Part shown: positions 7,484 through 15,500 of the stretch, piece by piece
How positions within the stretch are numbered: the first letter of the stretch is position 1
Layout of the letters: each line of letters starts with the position of its first letter
IMG/VR virus record: IMGVR_UViG_3300009415_000004
Location: 1-30,479 of that record
Length of the DNA: 30,479 bases
Strand: one strand, 5' to 3'
Source of the DNA: a virus
Translations under genes and position numbers: made by a program
Notes under the pieces: model-generated
Seen by the model: the letters and a program-made list of their open reading frames with translations, nothing else
What the model was told of the DNA's origin: nothing
Database searches by the model: none

Positions 7484-7527
7484 AATGTTTAACAACTTTC
7501 ATCAATCTACTATCGGAGGCTCGCCTA

Positions 7528-8538
7528 ATGGCTGCCATCACTATTGCGGATATTATCCGCCACGACCTGATTACCGCAGGCGATATACTAGAGTCCGCTG
7601 AAAAACAGTCGTTTGTCAGCTCTGGCATCTTTGGCACTGATGCCGAAATCTCCGCCACCATCTCCGGAATGAAGAAAGGCACGACTGTTGAAGTCGACTA
7701 TCTTGTGGAGCCGGAATTTTTAGAACCTTCATATGGGGATGACAGCGATACTGACATAATTCCTCAGGGCATTTCAGAGGAAATGTTCCGCGCTGCCGTC
7801 ATATTCCCCAACGTAGCGTTCGCTGAAAAATCCATTGTCAAGGTATTGCGTGCTCACGCCAATGAGAATGATGGCCTTGAAGCGCTCATTTCATACTTGT
7901 CCAAGTACTGGGATAAATTCAAGCAACGCCAAGCGTTCGCCATGCTCCAGGGCATGATTGCGGATAACAAGGCCAACGACTCTGGCGACCTGATCGAAAC
8001 AATCGCGACGGCGTTTGACTTTGACTCAGCGGTTGATGCACTGGCCAAGCGTGGCGACTCCATGATTGATGAGATGAACCACGCGTTCATGAACTCAAAG
8101 GTCTATGCAGCGCGTGTGAAGTCCGGCCAGATCGAGATCGTGAAGGAAGAAGACACCGGCCTGAATATCTCAACATGGAACGGTATGCGCGTCCACGTTG
8201 ATGACATTCTCGCACCGGTCGATGTTGCTGGCACTATGGTATCGACCACTGTGTTCGCCATGTCCGGCATGTTCGTTGAGGCCATGATCGACATGAACGC
8301 CAATGGTATGCAGTCGCTTGAGTACGACCGTGACGCAAAGAAGGGCCACGGTGCTGGTCTGACTGAGGTAATCAGTCGTGTCGGTGGCCTGTGGCATCCG
8401 TCTGGCTGGGATTACACCAAAGCCTCTCAGGCTGGCGTGTCTCGCAACCTGGCCGAAACCGCACTACCTGCAAACTGGGATCGGAAGGTCGCAGCCAAGC
8501 AGAGCCCGTTTGTTGCTGTTGAATCAGTAGAGGGCTAA
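7528..8538 (+). CDS. Major capsid protein
   Basis: 336 residues, with GGAGG at about 7515-7519 as a strong ribosome site. Position after a scaffold-like gene, length, and features such as an N-terminal DIIRHDLITAGD helix, a long spine-like helix region (LISYLSKYWDKFKQRQAF), a Ser/Met-rich central fold (HAFMNSKVYAARV) and C-terminal GLWHPSGWDY fit the phage coat protein group with an HK97-type fold; I cannot assign the exact family. It forms the icosahedral shell. Its 164-base leader holds three hairpins, unusual among these tightly packed genes, and implies separate control of this most abundant product. Confidence 0.85.
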   Translation: MAAITIADIIRHDLITAGDILESAEKQSFVSSGIFGTDAEISATISGMKKGTTVEVDYLVEPEFLEPSYGDDSDTDIIPQGISEEMFRAAVIFPNVAFAEKSIVKVLRAHANENDGLEALISYLSKYWDKFKQRQAFAMLQGMIADNKANDSGDLIETIATAFDFDSAVDALAKRGDSMIDEMNHAFMNSKVYAARVKSGQIEIVKEEDTGLNISTWNGMRVHVDDILAPVDVAGTMVSTTVFAMSGMFVEAMIDMNANGMQSLEYDRDAKKGHGAGLTEVISRVGGLWHPSGWDYTKASQAGVSRNLAETALPANWDRKVAAKQSPFVAVESVEG

Positions 8539-8541
8539 ACC

Positions 8542-8820
8542 ATGAGTCTTGATTATTCAAAGGTGATCATGGTCGGCACTAGCTGGGCTACGCGTGGCGC
8601 TGATGGCAAGCTGACTCGGTTTACCACGGCGTTCGAGGCGGCTGGCGGTGTTGTGGATGCTGACGACTCAGGTGATAAGTCTGAGTTGTTTGACGTCTAC
8701 AAGCTCACTGACGGCGTTCGCGGCAAGCGACCAAGCAAGGCCAACGTGTCCCGCGAGGATGCAGAGGCCTATGTTGCTGATCGGCCTGACGATGCTTACG
8801 AGATCGCAGCTGACGCGTAA
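8542..8820 (+). CDS. Small head-region protein, 92 aa
   Basis: Preceded by GAGGG, three bases after the capsid stop. Small, acidic, probably strand-rich, with repeated Asp-Asp and Ala-Asp pairs and no recognised motif. The gene lies between the capsid protein and the first connector, where decoration or head-joining proteins are often found. Its ribosome-site region GAGGGCTAAACCATG nearly repeats that of the tail tube gene (one base different). Confidence 0.65.
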   Translation: MSLDYSKVIMVGTSWATRGADGKLTRFTTAFEAAGGVVDADDSGDKSELFDVYKLTDGVRGKRPSKANVSREDAEAYVADRPDDAYEIAADA

Positions 8821-9224
8821 TGGACGTCACAGCAGCAACATCCGAGCAGTTCGACACTTTTCTCACCACCTACGGCTATACAGTCGATGATGATGATGAT
8901 AAGGCTCGGCTGCTCGCGTTGTCGCTATCGTTTCTGTCAACAATTGAGCTATGCGTTGAAGGCGCTACCGATCAAGCACAGTGCTTCATTGCCTACGCCA
9001 TGAGTGCAAACGGCGGTGGCTTTAATCCTGCCGCTGTGTCTGATGACAAGACACTGACCAAAAAGGGCGTCGGCCGTTCTGCGATTGTCAAAGAGTGGGA
9101 AGTCAACGACGAACTATCTGGCACTGACACGCTGTCAATGCTGAAGCGAATACCGATGGCCTATGCACTGCTCAAGCCGCTGTTGTGCGCTGGCGATTCC
9201 GGTGTAGTTGAGCTTGCCCGCTGA
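8820..9224 (+). CDS. Head-tail connector (adaptor-like) protein
   Basis: 134 residues, overlapping the previous stop by one base. The pattern is an N-terminal helix pair, an acidic stretch (DDDDDKARLLALSLSFL), a middle helix with QAQCFIAYAM, then KKGVGRSAIVKEWEVN and a C-terminal helix with PMAYALLKPLL. This resembles the phage family annotated as DnaT-like/adaptor proteins, which ride on the portal as the first connector ring. Position right after head genes agrees. The exact family is an inference. Confidence 0.62.
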   Translation: MDVTAATSEQFDTFLTTYGYTVDDDDDKARLLALSLSFLSTIELCVEGATDQAQCFIAYAMSANGGGFNPAAVSDDKTLTKKGVGRSAIVKEWEVNDELSGTDTLSMLKRIPMAYALLKPLLCAGDSGVVELAR

Positions 9225-9580
9225 TGGCTACCGCTGCAGCATCCGCTGATTACGCACAGGACGCGATTGAATTCGCACGCGATCTCGAAGAGGACGGCTA
9301 CCAGTGTAGCTTCGGCAAGAAAGGCGCGCGTGTCAACGACTGGGACCCTCCAGGCGAATACACAGAGACCGGCAAGGCTTTTGTATTCCCCGGGGAATGG
9401 AAAGCTGACTTCAGCAATGACGTGCGCGCAGACGACCTGATGTTTTTCGTATCCGCTTTGATTGATCTGGAAGACTGCACGCACATGATTGACACCGGCA
9501 CGCAGCGCACTATCGTCCACATCAAGCCTTTTCGTCCGGACGGCGTGACAACGATTTATTACGAGATCCAGACGCGCTGA
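9224..9580 (+). CDS. Head closure (stopper-like) protein
   Basis: 118 residues, TAATG-like one-base overlap with the previous gene. A strand-rich protein: a short N-terminal helix (DAIEFARDLEEDG), then strands containing FVFPGEWKADFSNDVRADD and a C-terminal pair (RTIVHIKPFRPDG, TIYYEIQTR). Small beta-barrel proteins with this ending are typical of the stopper ring that seals the filled head. The order adaptor, stopper, small unknowns, tail completion, terminator is the usual one. Confidence 0.6.
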   Translation: MATAAASADYAQDAIEFARDLEEDGYQCSFGKKGARVNDWDPPGEYTETGKAFVFPGEWKADFSNDVRADDLMFFVSALIDLEDCTHMIDTGTQRTIVHIKPFRPDGVTTIYYEIQTR

Positions 9581-9825
9581 TGAAGGTCCAAGCATCAAAA
9601 ACCCCGCAGGATCTCTACGGGCTGACAGCGATAGTGCCTGGTACCCGCGTGCAGATTCAAAACCGATCTGATTTCGATCTATTCATTTTTGCCGGCGATG
9701 CTGCACCTTCGGAGGCAATGGATTATTTCAAGATGCCGGCGAACGAGTGGATGCGCTTCGAAGGCGCTGTTATTTCGTTCTGGTCTAACCAGCCGGTTGA
9801 CTTGCTCGTGCAGGAGTCCAGCTAA
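9580..9825 (+). CDS. Small beta-rich connector-region protein, 81 aa
   Basis: Overlaps the upstream stop by one base. Features are VPGTRVQIQNRSDFDLFIFAG, a loop with proline and glutamate, and an aromatic end segment, suggesting a single beta-sandwich. Small capsid-binding proteins can look like this, but no family is recognised. No cysteine, signal peptide or membrane segment. Confidence 0.6.
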   Translation: MKVQASKTPQDLYGLTAIVPGTRVQIQNRSDFDLFIFAGDAAPSEAMDYFKMPANEWMRFEGAVISFWSNQPVDLLVQESS

Positions 9826-10139
9826 TGCCACGCGTATTTGAAACAGGCGACGGTGCGAGCATGATCGGCAATATCGGGCCGCTATCAGGCTACAAGAGCA
9901 CTGACGGTCCTGTCACAGCTCCGCTGGGTGTCATCGGTGAGTGGGTATATCTGAGTGATGCTGTGACGTTTGCCGGTACTGCTTATAGCGCTGGCACTGC
10001 ATTGCGGCTGAGTGCGCTTGGCTGGGTTACTGACACGGCACTAGCCGGACGAGTATCTCGACTGATTAGTGAGTTGCGATTGTCTGAGGACCGGGTGGCG
10101 CAGATAGCTGCTGACGTCACCGGCGCGGGCGGGCTATGA
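9825..10139 (+). CDS. Hypothetical protein, 104 aa
   Basis: Starts one base inside the previous stop. Glycine-, alanine- and threonine-rich, with strands in the first two-thirds (GEWVYLSDAVTFAGTAY) and a C-terminal helix (RVSRLISELRLSEDRVAQIA). The surface-like composition could belong to a head or connector accessory; no function is assigned. Confidence 0.6.
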   Translation: MPRVFETGDGASMIGNIGPLSGYKSTDGPVTAPLGVIGEWVYLSDAVTFAGTAYSAGTALRLSALGWVTDTALAGRVSRLISELRLSEDRVAQIAADVTGAGGL

Positions 10140-10531
10140 ACGAGTTAAGCGTACTGATATCCAAAACACGTGACGTGATCCCTGAAGCCATCCAGCAGGC
10201 GTCAGTGTCAACGGTTGGCGTTGTTGTGGATGCGTCTCCCAAATTCTCCGGCCAGTTGCGGGCCTCTACTCGACTGGGCTTTAACTCACCTGATCTAACT
10301 GTGGTCATAGCGCCCGTGTACGCGTTTGGCGCAGTGAGCGGTGCTGAGCAAATATCGAAAGGCAGAGCGGCAGCGGTTGCAAGCCGCTACAAGCAGGGAG
10401 ATACGATTTACATATCCAACGACCTGCCTTACGCATGGACACAAGAGCGTGAAGCTGGACATCTGATGTTTGCCAAGGCGGCAGCGGCATTTCCTCAATT
10501 GCTAGACGAGGCCATCAATGCTGCTCAGTGA
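10136..10531 (+). CDS. Tail completion protein (HK97 gp10-like)
   Basis: 131 residues, ATGA overlap upstream. VVVDASPKFSGQLRASTR and the later IYISNDLPYAWTQEREAG are the hallmark segments of the HK97 gp10-like neck/tail-completion family (the first close to the usual P-x-x-T-G-x-L-R-x-S, the second the usual strand before a conserved Y). These proteins act at the head-tail joint. The next gene starts 14 bases before its stop. Confidence 0.8.
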   Translation: MNELSVLISKTRDVIPEAIQQASVSTVGVVVDASPKFSGQLRASTRLGFNSPDLTVVIAPVYAFGAVSGAEQISKGRAAAVASRYKQGDTIYISNDLPYAWTQEREAGHLMFAKAAAAFPQLLDEAINAAQ

Positions 10532-10913
10532 GATACAAGACGCGATTTTCTCCAGAGTAACGGCGGAATCTGGACTGCTGCCCGTTATCACCAAACACTC
10601 TGGCGATGGCTCATACCACGCCAACAATCAGCCATATATCGTGCTCTCAATTGTACCCTTGGATAGCCGGGAGCGGGTCTATTGCGACAGCGTTCTTCGT
10701 TCGGGCTTCATCCTGGCCAACGTGTACGCGCCTGATGGTTACGGCGTGAGCGGCCCAATGAAAGAGGCCGAGAAGATCGTAGCGCTATTCCCTGAACAGC
10801 TGCAGTTTGAAGGTATCGAAACACCTGATCCTGCGAACATTAAAGGCGCGCTGAAAAGTGAAAAACCCGGATGGTTTTATACATCCGCTCTTATCTATTT
10901 CGAGGCCAGATAA
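10518..10913 (+). CDS. Tail terminator protein candidate
   Basis: 131 residues. An N-terminal helix (LLSEIQDAIFSRV) is followed by strands containing PYIVLSIVPLDSRERVY and a helix with GPMKEAEKIVALFPE, then a final strand ending YFEAR. This alpha/beta layout and its place just before the tail tube gene match tail terminator proteins (DUF4128-like), which cap the tube at its final length and join the head. The 14-base overlap with the previous gene suggests coupling. Confidence 0.7.
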   Translation: MLLSEIQDAIFSRVTAESGLLPVITKHSGDGSYHANNQPYIVLSIVPLDSRERVYCDSVLRSGFILANVYAPDGYGVSGPMKEAEKIVALFPEQLQFEGIETPDPANIKGALKSEKPGWFYTSALIYFEAR

Positions 10914-10915
10914 CC

Positions 10916-11062
10916 ATGTGCAATACCAAAGATCCCAAAGTCCTGATGAAAAGCAAATCAGGTAAGCAGGCTCCATTCTCGCCCAGTGAAGTGGAATACA
11001 TGAAGCAAAACGGATGGACCGTTATTGCCTCTCCAAAAGCTAAGAAAACCACCAAAAAGTAA
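10916..11062 (+). CDS. Small basic protein, 48 aa
   Basis: The frame is open further upstream, but the ATG at 10916 is two bases after the previous stop and is the sensible start. The product is lysine-rich, with an FSPSEVEYMKQNGWTVI core and a tail KAKKTTKK. A short helix-and-strand domain that reads from the membrane of a gap between neck and tube genes is common in phages, often as a small accessory of head-tail joining. Function unknown. Confidence 0.6.
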   Translation: MCNTKDPKVLMKSKSGKQAPFSPSEVEYMKQNGWTVIASPKAKKTTKK

Positions 11063-11071
11063 ACAAACCCA

Positions 11072-11088
11072 TAGCTCGCGGAGGGCTA
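11072..11088 (+). promoter_or_regulatory. Hairpin holding the tail-tube Shine-Dalgarno, GGA in the loop
   Basis: TAGCTC (11072-11077) pairs with GGGCTA (11083-11088), including one G-U pair, around the five-base loop GCGGA. The Shine-Dalgarno GGAGGG (11080-11085) spans loop and stem, so folding or a bound protein could mask it. The tail tube start follows at 11093. Confidence 0.45.
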
Positions 11089-11092
11089 AATC

Positions 11093-11563
11093 ATGGCTTA
11101 TGTAAAGAACAAAAAGACGCTGCTGCACATCGGCTCGGGCACACCAGCTACCGAAGATCTGGCCGGGGCCGAGGCGGTAGCAACTACCAGCTTCGAGTGC
11201 CTGATCGAATCAATGGACGGTCTTGAGCTGATGCGCGGGACTATCGATGACCCGCAAGTTTATTGCGATGACAACACAGCGATCAAGCAGCGTGATACCG
11301 ATCAGCTGGAGGTCAGCAATCTGGTCATCACAGGTCTTGTCGATGATGAGGCAGCCAACGGCTATGACGCGTTGATCGCGCTGGCAAACACCATGCTGGT
11401 CGCAGACACGCCGGGAGTCCTGGTTATCACAGAACCCAACGGCACTGACAAGCTGTGGTGCAAGATGAAGCTCGTGTCAGCTGCCAAGATGCGTGGCGCA
11501 CCGCAAGACAAGCAGAAGTTCAAGATCGAGATGATTGCCAAAACTCTGCCGGTTGACGCCTAA
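11093..11563 (+). CDS. Major tail tube protein
   Basis: 156 residues with a strong GGAGGG ribosome site. It is followed by the G/GT chaperone pair and tape measure, the universal order for the major tail protein of long-tailed phages. The strand-rich sequence, with an N-terminal strand (KKTLLHIGSG), a central domain (DQLEVSNLVITGL) and a C-terminal strand (KQKFKIEMIAKTL), fits a tube subunit that stacks in hexameric rings. No sheath gene precedes it, consistent with a non-contractile tail. Confidence 0.85.
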   Translation: MAYVKNKKTLLHIGSGTPATEDLAGAEAVATTSFECLIESMDGLELMRGTIDDPQVYCDDNTAIKQRDTDQLEVSNLVITGLVDDEAANGYDALIALANTMLVADTPGVLVITEPNGTDKLWCKMKLVSAAKMRGAPQDKQKFKIEMIAKTLPVDA

Positions 11564-11630
11564 GTCACCGACAGTTGACCGATGACGCCGACTCTCAGCA
11601 GGGGTAGGCGGCCTGTAAAAACAACCGCTA

Positions 11631-11659
11631 GAGGGGAGTAATTACCCCTCGATCCTTTT
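11631..11659 (+). terminator. Possible intrinsic terminator after the tail tube gene
   Basis: GAGGGG (11631-11636) pairs with CCCCTC (11645-11650) around an 8-base loop, followed by GATCC and four Ts (11656-11659). The T tract is short and offset, so it is probably partial: it would let the tube gene be expressed above the chaperone and tape-measure genes. It lies in the 116-base gap between the tube and chaperone genes, in which no gene is seen. Confidence 0.45.
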
Positions 11660-11679
11660 AACAACGAGAGAAAAATACG

Positions 11680-12204
11680 ATGGGCTTTGGACGATACAAA
11701 AACACTAAATCAGCCGACCTTGTTCATAGAATCGAGCTTTTTGACTTCGCTACCGGTGACCCGGCAATGGCCAACGGCCGCAGGCAGCACATCACTATTC
11801 GCGGCGAGAAGTCGCGTGCTTATCAGAGCGCCGTGGAGCAAGAAACCGCGCAGGCCAAACGCAAGAACAAGGGCGCGGCTGATTTCACGTTCAAGGAGAG
11901 CGTCAGTGTGCTTGCTCGGCGACTGTCTAGTATTGTTGTCAGCGCCTACGTGGACGCGGGCGATGACGAGCCTGACATCATTGAGTTTGACGATATCGAC
12001 GCACTGCCTGATGTGGATCGTGAAAACGAGAAGCACCGGCTTCGCAATTTGTTTACCGAGGTTTCGGATCTCGCTGTTGTCGTCAACAATGAGGTGGTGA
12101 AAAGCGCAAATTTTTTGCCGGGGCAAGGGCAGACCTTATCCAGTTTGTTGAACAGCAAGAGTGGTACCGAGGAAGCCCCGGAGAAGGAGACGCAACCCGA
12201 TTAG
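11680..12204 (+). CDS. Tail assembly chaperone, short form (G-type)
   Basis: 174 residues. Sits between the major tail protein and tape measure, as lambda G does. Sequence: a strand start (VHRIELFDFATGDP), the charged helix EKSRAYQSAVEQETAQAKRKNK, a second helix (VSVLARRLSSIVVSAYV), and an acidic end. The role is to coat the tape measure during tail assembly; it is not kept in the virion. Within this gene a slippery run (12108-12117) allows a -1 shift into the downstream frame, making the longer GT form. Confidence 0.85.
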   Translation: MGFGRYKNTKSADLVHRIELFDFATGDPAMANGRRQHITIRGEKSRAYQSAVEQETAQAKRKNKGAADFTFKESVSVLARRLSSIVVSAYVDAGDDEPDIIEFDDIDALPDVDRENEKHRLRNLFTEVSDLAVVVNNEVVKSANFLPGQGQTLSSLLNSKSGTEEAPEKETQPD

Positions 12205-12509
12205 ATGCCGTTGATGAGCCGGTTTACCCGTCAGTTCGTTACGGGGATTACTTGCTTGAGGATTTGAATCTGCTTGCAAAGCCATGCCCGGTCATGATCG
12301 AAAGCCTGTTTCGAGTCACTAACCGAGAGCGGCAGGCATGGGATGCGGAGACGCTTCTTATGCTTGCCATCACTCGTGACTCGATGGCTCAGAAAGCGAG
12401 CAAGAAAGACTGCGAGCAGCCGTACACGCCAGATGTTTCACCTGAGGATATTGAAAGCAAGAACGAATCAGTAGTTGGCTCGTTCTTCAAACGTTTCAAA
12501 GAGAAATAA
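11680..12509 (+). CDS. Tail assembly chaperone, -1 frameshift fusion (GT-type)
   Basis: After the slippery run at 12108-12117, the -1 frame is open from 12093 to the stop at 12507-12509, and reads as coding throughout (QQEWYRGSPGEGDATR, then EPVYPSVRYGDYLLEDLN). It has no usable start before a TTG at 12252, which makes an independent gene unlikely. A shift after the TTG codon at 12115-12117 gives a fusion of about 276 residues: 146 from the first frame and 130 from the second. The T-like domain is thought to contact the tape measure and tube protein. The stop overlaps the tape-measure start by one base. Confidence 0.82.
12108..12117 (+). promoter_or_regulatory. Slippery site for the G/GT -1 frameshift
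   Basis: Zero-frame codons are GCA AAT TTT TTG. Both A AAT TTT (12108-12114) and T TTT TTG (12111-12117) match the X XXY YYZ slippery pattern. Either allows both tRNAs to re-pair one base back. Six consecutive Ts at 12111-12116 are unique in this gene. No downstream hairpin or pseudoknot was identified with certainty. Confidence 0.75.
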
Positions 12510-15500
12510 TGTCTGACGCAGCCAACATCCAGATCAAGATCAACACCACCGAGGCCGAGAAGGCTGAAAAAGTGTTGGCTGCGTTGGAGAATCGCAGTGA
12601 CAAGTTGTTTCAATCGCTGAAGGCTCTGGATAGTAATTCGCACTTCAGCAAGCTCAAATCAGCAGCAGAAGGCGTAGACACATCATTTAGCAGGCTAAAA
12701 GCTGCCAACGATAGCGTGGCCACGTCGTTCGGTGGTGTCACCGGTGCTGCTGACAAGGCGGGTAATGAGCTTGTGGCGATCGGCAATACCCGCGCAGCGC
12801 TTGCACTGGACTCAACCACTGGGAGCGCCACGAAAACCGGCACAGCATTAAAGTTGATCGACGACACAAATGTCGACGCTACGTTTGACGACATAACCGA
12901 TAGCGCCAATGATGCTAGCCGTTCTCTGGGTAAGATGGGCATCGACAGAGTGTCAGATGATTTCGGTGATTTTTCCCGAGAGGCTGGCAAGGCTGATGAT
13001 GCAATGAAAAAAGGCAACACCACCGGTGCATCGTTTACACAGACTTTTACGAAAATAAGACTTGCCGCGCTAGGTGCGGCAACCGCTATCGGTGCAACTC
13101 TCGGCGTATTCGTGAATCTCTCAGACCGATACAAGAGCATGAACGCCGGTATTGGCATCGTGACTGACAGTACCGAGGATATGGCTTTTGCACAGTCGGC
13201 TCTGGCTCAGTCTGCAAAAGATGCACGAACACCGCTTGAAGATATCTCGCGACTCTACACCAGCATGACGCCATCGCTTGATGAAATGGGCCGCTCGCAG
13301 GAAGAAGTGTTGCGGGTTACCGAGCTGGTATCCAAGGCGTTAAAGGTTGGCGGTGGCGCTACCGGCGAACACACGGCGGCGTTGCAACAATTCTCCCAGG
13401 CCATGGGTTCTGGTGTGCTGCGTGGTGATGAATTCAATTCCATCATGGAGAACGGGCGCGGCCTGGCATTGCAGCTCGCTGAAGGACTTGACGTACCCGT
13501 GGGCTCGCTTCGAGAGATGGCCGAGGCTGGCGATCTGACGGCTGACATCGTGGTTGATGCGCTGCTTAGGCAGGGCGTAGCAATCGATGGGCTTTTTAAC
13601 GAGCTGCCGGTGAAATCCGGACAGGCGTGGACGCTGATTAAAAATCAGGCGTTGCTTGCGATTGGCGGCATTGATGAATCTCTGGGCGTGGCCAGTGCTT
13701 GGTCTGGCTTGCTTGTCGGCGTGGCTGAGGCCATGGAAAAGGCTATAGGACCGGTGACTGAAAAAGTTGCAGAGCTGAAACTGCAATGGAATGGCTTCAC
13801 TGATGATTTTCAGAGTAGTGAGCGGTCGATATATCCTTTGCTGCGCGGCATTGTTGATGGGTTTGATGAGATAGGTTCTTCGCTGGGTCGCTCTGGTCCG
13901 TTATTAGGCGGCATTGCAACAGGGATGATGGCAATCGGGGGGACTCACTTAACAATTGGATTGCTTGCCGGAGCTTTTGGTCTTGTATCAAAGGCGCTAA
14001 TTGGCTTAAATACTGCGGTGCTGGCCAACCCAATAACAGCAGCCGTATACGCTATCGGTATTGCAGCGTACGTGATCTATGACAACTGGGATGAATTTAG
14101 CGAGTGGTGGTCTGGCATGTGGACAGGCGCCAAAGATGCTGCAAAAGAATTTGCCGATTGGCTCAGCAGCGGTCAGTTTATTGATGACATCAGAAACTTC
14201 GGACAAGGCACAGCTGATGCCTACGCCGGAGGTTTGAAAGACGGCGGATCTATACAAGACAGTGCGCGTGAGATCACCCAGACGGTATCCAGTGAGGTCG
14301 GCAGCCCGATACACATGGCGCTGATGGAGGATCACGGTGCGGCCACTGGTCAGCGCCTGGCTGATGGATTGGCGGCGAGCAACGTGCCGATCAAGAAAAC
14401 GGTAGAGGACATTGCAGAGACTGTAAAAACAGCATCTGACAAAGTTGCTGAGGCACTTAACGTCCAGTACACCATGTACACGCAGGGCGAGGAGGCGGCG
14501 CGTCGTCTCGAGCTGCAATATGAAGGGATTGAGGGCGCCGAGATAGACTTTCGGATCGCATCTGAAAAGACCATTGAGGCACTGCGCGAAAAGTCAGAAA
14601 TGATGGAGCGGGTTGACGGGATTATCAGCGACCTGAAAGAAGAGCAGGCCATACTGACCACCGAACTTGAAGACGGTGCTTTTGCCGCTGATGTCATGCG
14701 CCACGAGACGGAAGGCTGGGGCAAAGCAGATGCCGTGACTGCCGCCACGCTGAAGTCGAGCAACGAGCTGCTGCGCGAACGAATCCGAGTCAGCGAGACG
14801 ATCACAAGCACGACTCGAGACCTGGCTATTGAGCAGGCTATTCTCGTCACCGAGTTGCAGGACGGCGCGCAAGCCGCTGACGTGTTGCGATTGATGACAG
14901 AGGGGTGGAATCGCGAGGCTGCCGAGACTGAAGTTGCTCTGCGTGGCACTAACGAGCAACTGGCCGAGCAGATCCAGAACGCGGGCAGAGTCAAAGATGC
15001 GATCCAGAGCCAGAAGGATGCGCAGTACCTGCAAAACATCGAAGTAACGCAAGGTGCAGACGCCGCTGATCACGCTCGCCTGATGATGGAAGGCTATTCA
15101 TCGGCGCAGGCCACCAATGCGATAGAGACGGCCAATAACATGGCTTTTCAGAGAGAGTTTTACGACACTCTGGTTGGCTCGCTGACCAACGCCGATTCTA
15201 TCAAAGACGTGTTCTCCGACATGGGCAAGTTCATGAAGGACTGGCTCAAGGAGAAAATCGACACGTTTGCCGCCAATAAAATCATGGTTTTTCTCGGCAT
15301 GGGCGACGGTGGTTTTGCTGACGGTCTTGGTGGAATACTGGCTAATGCTAGCAGCGTAATGTCTAAATTCGGGTCCGATACAACCAGCACACTCACAGGC
15401 ATGGGCAATAGTGTTTCGCAGTTCCTCGGCCTTACACCGTCATTCACCGGCAGCATGACTGCCGCACAAGGCGCTACCGCAGGCACAACTACTGCACTCG

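Noticed and set aside
6876-7527. Group I intron near the capsid gene
   Set aside because: Hairpins and a homing-type remnant suggested it, but no split coding frame or intron core elements could be identified; scaffold and capsid genes are both intact.
12252-12509. Separate 85-residue gene starting at TTG 12252
   Set aside because: Its frame is open and coding-like well upstream to 12093 and is better read as the -1 frameshift extension of the chaperone.
14350-15073. Long - strand frames within the tape measure
   Set aside because: They are antisense to a long, clearly coding frame and show only Ser/Arg-rich low-information sequence.
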